Counted from the first letter of the stretch, positions 1-8,100 are shown. The stretch: 10,120 nt of DNA from an uncultured Olsenella sp. (GCA_947253595.1 CAMXZR010000059.1:1-10120), one strand, 5' to 3'. Program-made: numbers and translations. The notes: generated from the sequence alone by a model not told the origin.

Positions 1-48
1 CGAGATGCTCAGGAGTCTCGTGGGCTCGGAGATGTGTATAAGAGACAG
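1..48 (+). other. Untrimmed Illumina Nextera i7 adapter (artefact)
   Basis: Bases 1-6 (CGAGAT) match the end of the Illumina P7 arm. Bases 7-14 (GCTCAGGA) match the adapter-side form of the Nextera N704 index. Bases 15-29 (GTCTCGTGGGCTCGG) are the Nextera read-2 primer segment, and 30-48 (AGATGTGTATAAGAGACAG) are the 19-base Tn5 mosaic end. The order P7 tail, index, primer, mosaic end is exactly the library construct, so this is not a natural transposon end. Genomic sequence begins at base 49. The minus-strand reading frame of the neighbouring gene happens to stay open through the adapter, so an automatic caller could append about 16 false residues. Confidence 0.98.
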
Positions 49-3000
49 GACGGGGGTTGCCGCTAAAGTGGACCCCTTTCCACCCTCGCCCCTGAAGCCC
101 GGCCATTCGGACGGCCAATCCGGGAGGCTAAGCCCAGGCTCGACGACGACGTCGTTCTTGGGGTAGACCCTCTTCTCGGTGCCATACGCCCAGACGACCT
201 CGTCGCCTGGGCCGAGGACGTAACTCGACGCGTATTCCTTCGACAGCTCGCCGTTGACAAAGAACTGCCACCAGCTCCAGCTGCCGTCCTTTCCCTGGAC
301 TGCTCCGAGCTGTGATGCCCCGTTGGGGAGCGTCCGCCCCGGACGGGCACCGATGGTGTAGATGCCGTCGTCCACGTCGAAGCCGGCGTCGTTCAGCACC
401 CGCTTGGTGAGCTGCGCCGCCGTGGTGCCCTCGGGCACGCTCAGCTCGCGGGAGGAGACCCAGCTGACGTCGCCGCCGCCTTCTCCCGCGCCTGGCCCCA
501 CGACCCTTACCTTGGCCGTGACCGTCCTCTTGTCGTCCTCGGGCAGCCCGTCGCCGTAGGAGGAGTAGCACCAGACGATGGAGTCACCCTTCTTCGGCGT
601 AACCTCGCCCGCCCCCGCGTCGGCGGCGACGCCGTTCACGAAGAGTTGCCAGTACCTGCCAGAGGCCTGGTCAAAGCCGAGCTTGCGTTTCCCGTCGGGC
701 GAGCTGATGGACGAGAGGTAGTAGCCGTGCTGGCCGCTCTGGGACTCATGGGCAAGGCCCGTCCTCTGGAGCATCCGCTCGGTGAGCACGTCTGCGGTCG
801 AGCCCTCGTCCAGAACATAGCTGGCCTCGCACGCCCAGACCTCGGGGTTGCCGAAGGCGTCCATTCCGATGACGGAGGCCCTGACCTCGACCTGTGGCCT
901 GGGCGCGTCGATGCCGGTCGTGCCCAGCACCCTCAGCTTTGCAGAGACCGGCTGCGAGACGAGGGAGCGAAGCTTCTCTCCCCAGACGGGATCGTCCCCG
1001 CGGAGCCTCGCGAGCTCGGAGTAGCGCTCGTCCGTCAGCACGGAGCTGACGGTGACCTCCTGGTTGTAGGCGGGCTGGGGACTGTAGAGGCTGAGCATGG
1101 TGCTGTTGTCGGCGTTCCAGGCGAGCCGCAGCGTCTCGTTGAGCACGAGCCTGGTGTCGCTCGAGCGGAAGGTGCGTGCCTGATCGTAGCTGCCCATGCT
1201 GTCGTACTCGGGGAGCTGCTCGGGAACGACGCCCGCGTGCTCCGACGACTCGGAGACGTTGCGTGCCCAGCGCAGCTCGCCCGAGTCGTCCAGGTACGCC
1301 TTTTGGAAGGTGGAGAGGTTCGTCGAGACGCCGAGCGGCGACTGACCGACCGTCAGGGCACCGGCGTAGCCCGCCTTCGCCCTGGTCATCAGGTCGAGCG
1401 CCGCGTCGATCTCCTGGGTGTCCAGGGGCTTTATGCCGATGCGGAGGGTTTTGCTGGCCCTCACCTCGGGATTCTCCCTGCTCTGGATGGTACAGGTGAG
1501 CTCGGCCTCAGATGGCTGCTCCCCGGGAAGCGGGCGTACGACCCGGGCGGCATAGCCATTCACCTTGATCGCGTCAGTGGAGCTGGAGTAGCTCACGCGG
1601 TCGAGCTTGCCATCCACGCCCAGGGTGCGCGTCGTGGGGAGCTGCAGGTCGGCGTCTATGCCCTCGCCGTCTGCCGGGACGGACCCGCCCCTCGAGTAGC
1701 TCAAGCTCGGGTAGTCGAACCTGTCGTCCAGTATCGACTGCAGGCGTGCGGACTCCGCCGCGACCTTCTCTGGGTCGGCCTTGACCGTGACCTCGAAGGT
1801 CTTGGTCACGCTGCCGAAGTCTGCCGCCCTCTCCACGTAGGAGTTGAGGTTGGAGTCGGCGGGAACGAGCGTCGCCGTGAGGGTGACCTTCTTGTCCACG
1901 GCGCCGCGGGTGACCTTGCCCGCCTGGCTGACCGTCACCTCGTCCGAACTCGTCCAGCCGATGGAGGAGTAGGACCTGCGTTGGTCTGCGTGCAGGCTCG
2001 TCGGCAGGACGAGGTCCGAGACGACGGAGTCGAGGGAGTCGTTCCCTCCGAGGATGGACTCCGCCGTTAGCTCCTGCGCCTCCGCCCGCATCTGTCCGAG
2101 GAAGTAGCTTTGGTCCCAGCCGATGGTGACGTTCTTGGACTTCGAGGTCGCCACGCAGTCAGCTGCGGAGAAGGAGAAGCTGCAGCCGGTGTTGGGACTC
2201 TTGAAGCTACCGTCGAGCGGGTCCCTCCTGTAGACGATCGTGCCGTCCGGGGCGATGCGCCGGGCGTCCTCGCTGGAGGCGACGGAGACCGTGACGCCCT
2301 CGAGGGCGGGCTTGCCCAGCTTGGCCTCGAGCAGGCCGCGAACGAGCTCGTTGACGTTCGCGTCCTTGCGGTAGCTTGGCCTGAGGGCGCCGAGGCTCTC
2401 GTCCAGCGCCCTTGCCGCGGCATCCACCTTGGCCTGGTTGGGGTCGTCGTAGAGCTTGAGGCGGACGACGTCCTCGGCCTTGCTGCCATCCGGCGCGTAG
2501 CTCGTGCTCGCCTTGTAGCCGCTGGTGCCCGTGACGGTGACGGCGTAGGGACCGTCCGAGAGCGAGAGCGCGTAGCGGCCGTCGGCTCCCGGCCGATCGG
2601 TCACCGTCTCGTCCTCGTCCTCGCCGTAGGGGTCCTCCTCGACGTGAGTCACGCTGACCTTCGCTCCGGCGTCGACGCTGCCGTCGGGGTTGAGCCCGAC
2701 GAAGCCCACGACCACCTCGCTGAGCCTCAGCCGGACATCCTGCTGCGCGTCCATGCCCTCTGCGACGACGAGGGTCCGCGTGGCCTCGCCGAAGTGATCG
2801 GCGGATGCGCTGATCCGCAGCCTCTGACCGACGGCGACGCGATAGCTGCCGTCAGGTTGGGGGGCCAGGACCTGGCCGGAGTGGCCGTCCTTCCTCACGG
2901 TGATCTTCGCGCCCTCGATCTGCGCGCCCGTCGCGTCAACCGCCCTGAAGGACAGGTCCACGAAGGCGAGGGGGGCCAGCTCAATGTAGGTGGGGCCGCT

Positions 3001-3813
3001 GTGGGTGGGCTTGAAGTTGTTGCTCTCGTAGTCCTCGTAGCCGTCGGCCGTCACCTTCACGTAATAGGTCTTGGTGGAGTCGAGCTCGTAGAGTCCCTGG
3101 TCGTTGGGGCGGACCGAGGTGCCCCAGGAGCTGCCCTCGTTGACTCTGACCGTTGCGCCGTCGACCCCCTTGCCTGTCTTGGCGTCGGTTGGGGCGAGGT
3201 CGACCTTGTAGGTCGTGGGACCAGGCTCGAGCACGAGGGCCACCGTGGCGCGCGCCAGCTCCCTGGCGCTCCCGTCCCCCATGGCGGAGGCGCTCGTGCC
3301 GGGCGCGAAGGCGCGTATGGTGAGCGTGATGCTCGCGTCAGCGCCGCTGGGGCGCTCGTCGATGCTGAACCTGCCGCTCGTGACGCCCTTGCTCGGGCTG
3401 ACGTAGGCGTTCGGCTCGACGGTCAGCGCGTAGGAGTACGTCTTGTCGTTGACCAGGGGGCGGAGGTTGAGGGAGGTGATCGCGCTGCCGCTCTTCGTCT
3501 TGTAGCCGATGGCGTAGCTCAGCCCGTCGTCCGACTTCCTGACGGAGTCGCCCCCGTTGGAGACGATTCTGGTGCCCCTCAGGAACTGGTTCAGATGGTC
3601 CTGGGCCTGGGCGTCGCCCTCACCCGAGGGCTCCGGGGCTGGCGCACCATCCGACTCGGAATCGGACACGACCGCCGCCGCGGCGGTCGCCTCTCCCCCG
3701 TCGGACGTCAGCTCTGCCCAGGCCTGGGTCGGCACGCCGCCCAGCGCCATGGACGCGGAAAGTGCGAAGGCGAGACCGCCTCTTGCCAGCTCGCTCGTGA
3801 TGGGGAAGCGCAT
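49..3813 (-). CDS. Giant secreted surface protein with Ig-like and tandem DUF4430 domains (3' end missing)
   Basis: The frame is open for 1255 codons from ATG at 3813 to the adapter junction, with no stop, so the C-terminus is missing. The start has AGGAG five bases upstream (3819-3823). Residues 1-33 form a Sec signal peptide: short charged start, hydrophobic core, then QAWA before E34. Three small beta-sandwich units of PEGA/carboxypeptidase-regulatory/CnaB-like type follow (about 202-275, 284-360, 369-452), each shaped like 'GAKITV...DGSYRVAV'. About four degenerate units resembling atrophied bacterial Ig (aBig) domains follow (about 456-960), with DLVLPT near 600 and DLQLPT near 722. Two DUF4430 (transcobalamin C-terminal-like) domains lie at about 968-1083 and 1087-1212, with the hallmarks YWQLFVNG (1054-1061), WWQFFVNGE (1181-1189), GDSIVW and GDEVVW. 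The last residues, WPGFRGEGGKG (1237-1247), look like the entry to a PQQ-type propeller. No cell-wall anchor is visible. The ligand is unknown; adhesion or ligand binding at the cell surface is inference from domains. Confidence 0.88.
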
Positions 3814-3912
3814 TCCCGCTCCTCTCGCCCGCAAGGGCACGAAGAGGGCAGGCAGGATGGAGGCGCCGCACGCGCCCGCCAGTCGGCGCGCACGCACGGC
3901 ACGCCTCGCCTT

Positions 3913-3992
3913 GGAACACAGTTCCCGCTGGTCCGGAGTGGAACCGGAATCCTTTTGCCTAGGCTTTGCAGCTGTAGGACCGTGCCCTCGGT
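3913..3992 (-). promoter_or_regulatory. Structured 5' leader with competing hairpins upstream of the surface-protein gene
   Basis: The 276 bases between lgt and the surface-protein gene (3814-4089) hold no convincing gene. In the minus-strand transcript several short stems line up: ACCG/CGGT (3979-3992), CCTA/TAGG enclosing GCAAAG (3958-3978), TCCGG/CCGGA with a 7-base loop (3932-3948), and GGAAC/GTTCC with a 3-base loop (3913-3925). The GGAAC of the last hairpin (minus-strand reading of 3921-3925) can instead pair with GTTCC (3940-3944), which would break both of the last two hairpins. This gives two mutually exclusive folds about 100 bases before the start codon. The stems are only 4-5 pairs, and I could not match the leader to a known riboswitch class. 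Confidence 0.3.
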
Positions 3993-4011
3993 TTCTTTTC
4001 AGTTGGACATC

Positions 4012-4020
4012 ATTCTAGCA
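4012..4020 (-). promoter_or_regulatory. Candidate extended -10 promoter for the surface-protein gene
   Basis: The minus strand reads TGCTAGAAT, an extended -10 element (TG, one base, then TAGAAT). It sits in one of the less GC-rich stretches between lgt and the surface-protein gene. No convincing -35 hexamer lies 16-18 bases upstream. Transcription from here would give a leader of about 190 bases that includes the competing hairpins. Because the element lies downstream of the lgt stop codon, the gene would be transcribed independently of lgt. Confidence 0.3.
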
Positions 4021-4089
4021 GCTGGGATGCCGTTCCGATGTCGGACGAAGGGCCCTGGCCGGACCTCAGGCCTCACCCGGAGCCCAGGC

Positions 4090-4914
4090 CTACTCCCTGC
4101 CCCGCTGCGGACGTGCCGCCCTACGCGACCAGACGAGGACCCCCGCCCCCAGGACGACCAGGGGAAGCGAGAGGCACTGGCCCATGGTGAGCCAGCCCGT
4201 CCCCAGGAGGTAGCCCAGCTGGGCGTCGGGAAGGCGCACGAACTCGACCAGGAAGCGGAAGCAGCCGTAGAGCACCAGGAAGATTCCCAGGAAGGTTCCC
4301 TGGGGACGCGCGGGACGACGACGCGAGAGCGCGCAGAGGACGCAGAACATCACGACGCCCTCGAGTAGGGCCTCGTAGAGCTGCGAGGGATGGCGATACA
4401 CATGGCCACCGCCGTTGTTCCAGAACATGACGCCCCAGGGCAGGCTCGTCTCCTTGCCCCAGAGCTCCCCGTTCACGAAGTTGGCGCAGCGGCCGAAGAA
4501 GAGCCCCAGGGGGGTGCCGATGACCGCGAGGTCCGCGACCGTGGGAATGGAGAGGCGCAGTCTCCTGCAGGCGAGCGAGCCCCCCAGCACGGCACCGACG
4601 AGTCCTCCGTGGAAGCTCATCCCCCCCTCGGAGAGGACGAGGATCTTGAGCGGGTTTGCCAGGTAGTAGCCGTCTCCGTAGAAGAGCACGTAGCCGAGGC
4701 GCCCGCCCAGGATGACCCCAAGGGCGATGCCCACCATGACCTCCGTCAGGTCGTCCAGGCTGAGCTCGATGCCCCAGCGCCTGGACACCCTCCAGATGGC
4801 GATGCCGGCGCAGACGAAGCCCGCGAAGTAGGCCAGTCCGTACCAGCGGACCGAGAGCGGTCCCAGCGTGAACGCGATGGGGTTCAGTCCCTGGTAGATG
4901 GCATCAAGCCACAT
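4090..4914 (-). CDS. lgt: Prolipoprotein diacylglyceryl transferase
   Basis: Lgt transfers a diacylglyceryl group from phosphatidylglycerol to the lipobox cysteine of preprolipoproteins, the first step of lipoprotein maturation in the cytoplasmic membrane. The 274-residue product has the family's usual length and about seven hydrophobic segments. The Lgt signature is intact: GRCANFVNGELWG at 141-153. FHGGLVGA (101-108) carries the conserved His (H102, equivalent to E. coli H103). SVRWYG (21-26) carries the conserved Tyr. HPSQLYE (175-181) and FRFLVEFVRLPD (219-230) are also family motifs. I chose ATG at 4914, preceded by GAGAGGAG five bases upstream. A TTG ten codons earlier (4944) keeps the frame but lacks such a site and falls in the T-tract of the upstream terminator. 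A likely substrate in this window is the binding lipoprotein at 8438-9271. Confidence 0.97.
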   Translation of the reverse strand: MWLDAIYQGLNPIAFTLGPLSVRWYGLAYFAGFVCAGIAIWRVSRRWGIELSLDDLTEVMVGIALGVILGGRLGYVLFYGDGYYLANPLKILVLSEGGMSFHGGLVGAVLGGSLACRRLRLSIPTVADLAVIGTPLGLFFGRCANFVNGELWGKETSLPWGVMFWNNGGGHVYRHPSQLYEALLEGVVMFCVLCALSRRRPARPQGTFLGIFLVLYGCFRFLVEFVRLPDAQLGYLLGTGWLTMGQCLSLPLVVLGAGVLVWSRRAARPQRGRE

Positions 4915-4942
4915 GAAGGCTCCTCTCGCCTGCCCACGGGGC

Positions 4943-4976
4943 AAAAAACTGCTGCGGCCCCTCCCGAGACCGCAGC
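4943..4976 (-). terminator. Intrinsic terminator after the NifU-like gene
   Basis: On the minus strand GCTGCGG (4970-4976) pairs perfectly with CCGCAGC (4951-4957) across a 12-base loop, followed by AG and six T residues (4943-4948). This is a textbook rho-independent terminator 20 bases after the NifU-like stop codon. The T-tract ends only 28 bases before the lgt start codon. That leaves no room for a separate lgt promoter between them, so lgt must depend on read-through or on a promoter lying in or before the hairpin. Confidence 0.87.
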
Positions 4977-4996
4977 GTCAAACGTTCCTGCAGGCG

Positions 4997-5254
4997 CTAC
5001 CACGCCATGGCGGGCTCGACCTTGGTGACGCCGGGCACGTGCTCCTTGAGGATGCGCTCGATGCCCTCGCTCATGTCGTAGCTCGAGAGCGGGCAGCCCG
5101 CGCAGGCCCCCTGCATCTCGAGGGTCACGACGCCCTCGTCGTTGACGTTGACCAGCACCACGTCGCCGCCGTCCGCCTGGAGGCTCTGGCGGATGACGTT
5201 GAGGGTAGCGTCCAGGAGCTCGCGGTTGACCGGGGTCCTCTGCTCGTCTGCCAT
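4997..5254 (-). CDS. Small NifU-family iron-sulfur scaffold protein
   Basis: The 85-residue product corresponds to the stand-alone NifU C-terminal domain, a cytoplasmic carrier or scaffold that assembles Fe-S clusters and passes them to client proteins. The segment GACAGCPLSSYDMSEGIE (49-66) contains the CxxC cluster-binding pair (C51, C54), and HVPGVTKVEPA (72-82) is the usual family ending. Helical residues 11-30 lead into the DVVLV strand, as in the family. ATG at 5254 is preceded by GAGGAGAGGAAG, a strong ribosome binding site. The open frame extends further upstream, but that part is low-complexity Arg/Ala/Pro antisense-type sequence and is not credible protein. The gene is bounded by its own terminator downstream and a hairpin upstream, so it may be a single transcription unit. 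Which proteins it serves cannot be told from here. Confidence 0.93.
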   Translation of the reverse strand: MADEQRTPVNRELLDATLNVIRQSLQADGGDVVLVNVNDEGVVTLEMQGACAGCPLSSYDMSEGIERILKEHVPGVTKVEPAMAW

Positions 5255-5350
5255 GCTCTTCCTCTCCTCATGCGGCAATTCCCACCGCGTCGATTCCATA
5301 TACGGTGCTGAGTCTACCCAAACCCCGCCCCCGACTCCGGAGACGCCCCA

Positions 5351-5389
5351 CAAAAACGCAGAAGTGGCCATCGACGTCAGTCGATGGCC
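5351..5389 (-). terminator. Hairpin overlapping the U32 stop codon, probable terminator
   Basis: A perfect 10-base inverted repeat, GGCCATCGAC (5366-5375) and GTCGATGGCC (5380-5389), is separated by only GTCA. The TGA stop of the U32 gene (5377-5379) lies inside that loop. On the minus strand a run of five T residues (5352-5356) follows nine bases after the stem. The strong stem and its place at the gene end support termination, but the gap before the T-tract is longer than in a classic intrinsic terminator, so efficiency is uncertain. The rest of the gap up to the NifU-like gene (5255-5350) shows only a weak TATATG -10-like element at 5297-5302. Confidence 0.5.
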
Positions 5390-8001
5390 TCGAAGAGGTG
5401 ACCGGAGTCGTGGTTCGCGAGGCGACGAAGGGAGGGCACCCCCTCCTGCGCGGCCTTGAGCGCGGAGGCGACGCGGCCGACGGCGGAGGCGGTCTCCTCG
5501 GGCGAGAGGAGCGTGCAGTCGGCCATGAAGCGCGTCATCCCCGCTGCGAGGAGCTCCGGCAGCTCCGGCGTGGCGTCTAGCGGCGTGGCGGCGTAGATGC
5601 GGCTGCGACCATGCACGTCGGTCCGAACGGGCATGAGGCTGCCGTCGGTCGCCCTCAGGCTGTGCGGACGCCTCCTCAGGGCGCAGCGCGGACAGTCGTG
5701 TATGCAGCGGTCCGCGACCTGGAGGACGCAGTGCTCGCTGGTCATGGCACGCGTCCGCCCAAGGACCATGCGGCCCGTGGGCACCGCGGACGCCCGCGCG
5801 AGCGCACGGCTCTCGTCCAGCGTGAGCTCGGGCGAGAGCCAGATGCCCGCGGCACCGGCACGCTCGAGGGCGACGGCGGCGCTGGGGTTGTGCACGGGGA
5901 TGCAGTCGCGGACCTCGGCCATGGCGCCCCTCTGGGCGGCGAGGGCGAGCTCGCTCACGTTGCCCACCGCACAGGGTGCCCCGGGCTTCACGAGGACGTC
6001 GAGGCGCTCGTGGTCGCATTCGCGGCAGACCTCGTCGAGCCAGGGGACCAGCACGCGACCCCCGGGCAGCACGAGCACGTCCATGTCCCGCAGTGCCTCG
6101 GGCGTGGCGTAGAGCCGCGTGGCACCTGCCTTGGCCGCCGCCTCTGCGGAGCCGAGGTCGGCCACCAGGGCGCAGACCTCGGCCGCCCCCGCAATCCGTG
6201 AGGTCGGTGCGTCTCGCAGGTTTTCCAGCTCGAGCTCTATGTCACGAAGGTCGGGCACGGCGGCGAGGTCCTCCGCGCGCGCCCTGACGGGGGCCTCGAT
6301 CTGGCGTGCGAGCTCCTCCACCGCCCGGGAGCGCAGCGCATGGACGGCGCTGAACCCCATGCCGCAGCCCTCGTCCAGCTCCACCTCGAACGAGCGGGGC
6401 TCGAAGGGGGACGAGCCCATGCGGCCCACGTGCTCGACGAGGTCCTCGCGCGTCACGGGACGGGTGCGGGCGGCCTCGACGACGAAGCCCTCCGCCCGCG
6501 CCGAGGCGCTCCCATCGCAGCAGGCGAGCTCGACGGCGAAGGGCTGGCCCAGATGGGAGACGACGCGCACGTCCACGCCACGCCGCGGCCTGAGCTCTCC
6601 CGTGGCGGCACGCGCGGCGTCGTCCATGGCGCACTTCGAGCGAATCACGCGCACGGCGCTGCCTCGGGGCAGCACGCGCGTGACGCGGCAGCTGATGACG
6701 TCGCCAGGAAGCGCGTCCTCAGGGGCGTGCGCGGTCAGGAACTGGCTGGGGTCGTCCTGGGGGCGGAGCTCCAGAAGGTCGCCCTCGCCGACCGGACGGT
6801 CGAGCAGGACGTCAATCTCGGCGAAGGTCTTGCTGCGGAGGCGCTCGCGGCCGCCGTTGGACCCACCGCGCCTCACCTTGCCACCCCCCAGGTCACGGCT
6901 GCCCACGACGCTGCCCACGAGCTCGCCCCGGTTGTTCGAGCGCTCGTAGCTCATCATGTCGTCGTCCGCACGATGGTCCAGGTAGCTGTTGGTGAAGTCG
7001 CGGTTGAAGGCGCGGCGGAGCCGGTCGTGGATGAGGTCGCTCGTGGACGGGCCCGGCGTGAGGCCGGCCGCGAGGTCGTCGAGGGCGAGGCGGTAGGACG
7101 AGACGACCGAGTGCACGTAGTCGGGGGCCTTCATGCGGCCCTCGACCTTGAGGGACCCCAGTCCAGCGTCGTTCAGGCGTGCGAGGTCGTCGACCGTGCA
7201 GAAGTCCCTGGGGCAGAGCGGACGGCCGCGACCCTGGGCGGAGACGACCCTCCCCCGCTCGTCCAAAAGGTCATAGGGAAGACGGCAGGGTTGGGCGCAG
7301 AGCCCCCGGTTCGCCGAGCGGTTCCCCTTGAGCGAGCTCATCATGCAGACGCCCGAGTAGCAGAAGCAGAGCGCGCCATGTCCGAAGCCTTCGAGCTCCA
7401 CGCCCTCGCGGGCAATTGTGGCTATCTCGCCGACCGAGAGCTCCCGCGAGAGGGTGACGCGGCTCGCGCCCAGATCGCGGCACCAGGCGACGCCACGGGC
7501 GTCATGGACGTTGGCCTGGGTCGAAACGTGGCACTCCATCTGCGGGAAGCGGCGATGAACCTCCATGAGCAGGCCCCAGTCCTGGATGATGAAGGCGTCT
7601 GCGCCCAGGAGCCAGGCCTTTCTCACCAGTGCGAGCGCGCGGGGCATCTCGTCGCCGCGAATTGCTACGTTGACCGTCACGTACACGCGGCAGCCAGCCA
7701 GGTGCGCGTCGCGGCAGGCGCGCCCGAAGGTCTCGTAGTTGAAGTTGAGGGCGCCACGGCGGGCGTTGAAGTCGCTGCCCAGGGCACAGTAGATGGCATC
7801 GGCACCGGCGGCCAGGGCGGCGTTGAACTGCTCGGGACCGCCTGCGGGTGCCAGGAGTTCGGGCACTCCGCGTCTCTCGCGAAAGCTGCGTGGTGCCGCG
7901 GGGACGAGGGGACGATCCGACGCCGTCCCCTCGATTGGCTCACAGGCTCTGCTGGCGTGCACCTCCGCCGGCGCGGCCTTCCCCGATCCGAACTTTTCCA
8001 T
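5377..8001 (-). CDS. U32-family protein (RlhA/TrhP-type) with two U32-like halves and DUF3656-type insert
   Basis: The family is historically called peptidase U32; characterised members TrhP (YegQ) and RlhA (YdcP) hydroxylate tRNA U34 and 23S rRNA C2501, so RNA modification is more likely than proteolysis. The chosen 874-residue product starts at ATG 8001, with GAGG six bases upstream. ATG 8007 and an unsupported GTG 8103 are in-frame alternatives; the first 45 residues are not conserved. VPELLAPAGG (46-55) opens the TIM-barrel-like domain. The U32 signature is present: EGFGHGALCFCYSGVCMMS (204-222). It is followed by NRGLCAQPCRLPY (231-243) and LKVEGRMKAPDYV (284-296). A DUF3656-type middle region follows (about 366-600). 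The C-terminal part (about 605-775) repeats the pattern: HNPSAA, LSPELTLDE and GRTRAMTSEHC parallel first-half NVHDAR, LSRELSVGE and GHGALCFC. Cysteines 758, 766, 770 and 773 form a C-terminal cluster that could bind metal. Target RNA is unknown. Confidence 0.93.
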   Translation of the reverse strand: MEKFGSGKAAPAEVHASRACEPIEGTASDRPLVPAAPRSFRERRGVPELLAPAGGPEQFNAALAAGADAIYCALGSDFNARRGALNFNYETFGRACRDAHLAGCRVYVTVNVAIRGDEMPRALALVRKAWLLGADAFIIQDWGLLMEVHRRFPQMECHVSTQANVHDARGVAWCRDLGASRVTLSRELSVGEIATIAREGVELEGFGHGALCFCYSGVCMMSSLKGNRSANRGLCAQPCRLPYDLLDERGRVVSAQGRGRPLCPRDFCTVDDLARLNDAGLGSLKVEGRMKAPDYVHSVVSSYRLALDDLAAGLTPGPSTSDLIHDRLRRAFNRDFTNSYLDHRADDDMMSYERSNNRGELVGSVVGSRDLGGGKVRRGGSNGGRERLRSKTFAEIDVLLDRPVGEGDLLELRPQDDPSQFLTAHAPEDALPGDVISCRVTRVLPRGSAVRVIRSKCAMDDAARAATGELRPRRGVDVRVVSHLGQPFAVELACCDGSASARAEGFVVEAARTRPVTREDLVEHVGRMGSSPFEPRSFEVELDEGCGMGFSAVHALRSRAVEELARQIEAPVRARAEDLAAVPDLRDIELELENLRDAPTSRIAGAAEVCALVADLGSAEAAAKAGATRLYATPEALRDMDVLVLPGGRVLVPWLDEVCRECDHERLDVLVKPGAPCAVGNVSELALAAQRGAMAEVRDCIPVHNPSAAVALERAGAAGIWLSPELTLDESRALARASAVPTGRMVLGRTRAMTSEHCVLQVADRCIHDCPRCALRRRPHSLRATDGSLMPVRTDVHGRSRIYAATPLDATPELPELLAAGMTRFMADCTLLSPEETASAVGRVASALKAAQEGVPSLRRLANHDSGHLFEAID

Positions 8002-8100
8002 GTGCATCCTCGCCGACGCCCCCTCCCAAGACGGGAGAGACTCTACCCCAGGAGGGCGCTGGCCGACGCCAGAAAGGAGCGAACACAGGCAGAGGCCACG

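Noticed and set aside
30..48. Natural Tn5-like or IS50 transposon end
   Set aside because: The mosaic end is directly joined to the Nextera primer, index and P7 tail, so it comes from library preparation.
646..2070. A 474-codon plus-strand open frame, and a 752-codon one at 2110-4368
   Set aside because: Both run antisense to the surface-protein gene (the second also crosses into lgt). Their products are low-complexity Arg/Ala/Gly/Val sequence without domains, as expected when stop codons are rare in GC-rich DNA. The minus-strand frame shows a signal peptide and recognisable domains.
3913..3970. Cobalamin or cyclic-di-GMP-I riboswitch in the surface-gene leader (suggested by GCAAAGCC and by GCGGGAACTGTG)
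   Set aside because: GCAAAGCC recalls the cyclic-di-GMP-I core and AACTGT recalls the cobalamin element, but the surrounding conserved blocks and helices of either class are missing or in the wrong order. An Rfam covariance search would decide.
4021..4089. Intrinsic terminator after lgt (GGCCT...AGGCC and TCCG...CGGA repeats)
   Set aside because: The stems are short with poor loops and no T-tract follows, so I cannot support a terminator here.
5255..6019. N-terminal extension of the NifU-like gene up to 6019
   Set aside because: The extra 255 residues are Arg/Ala/Pro-rich out-of-frame sequence over the U32 gene, while ATG 5254 has a strong ribosome binding site and matches the family length.
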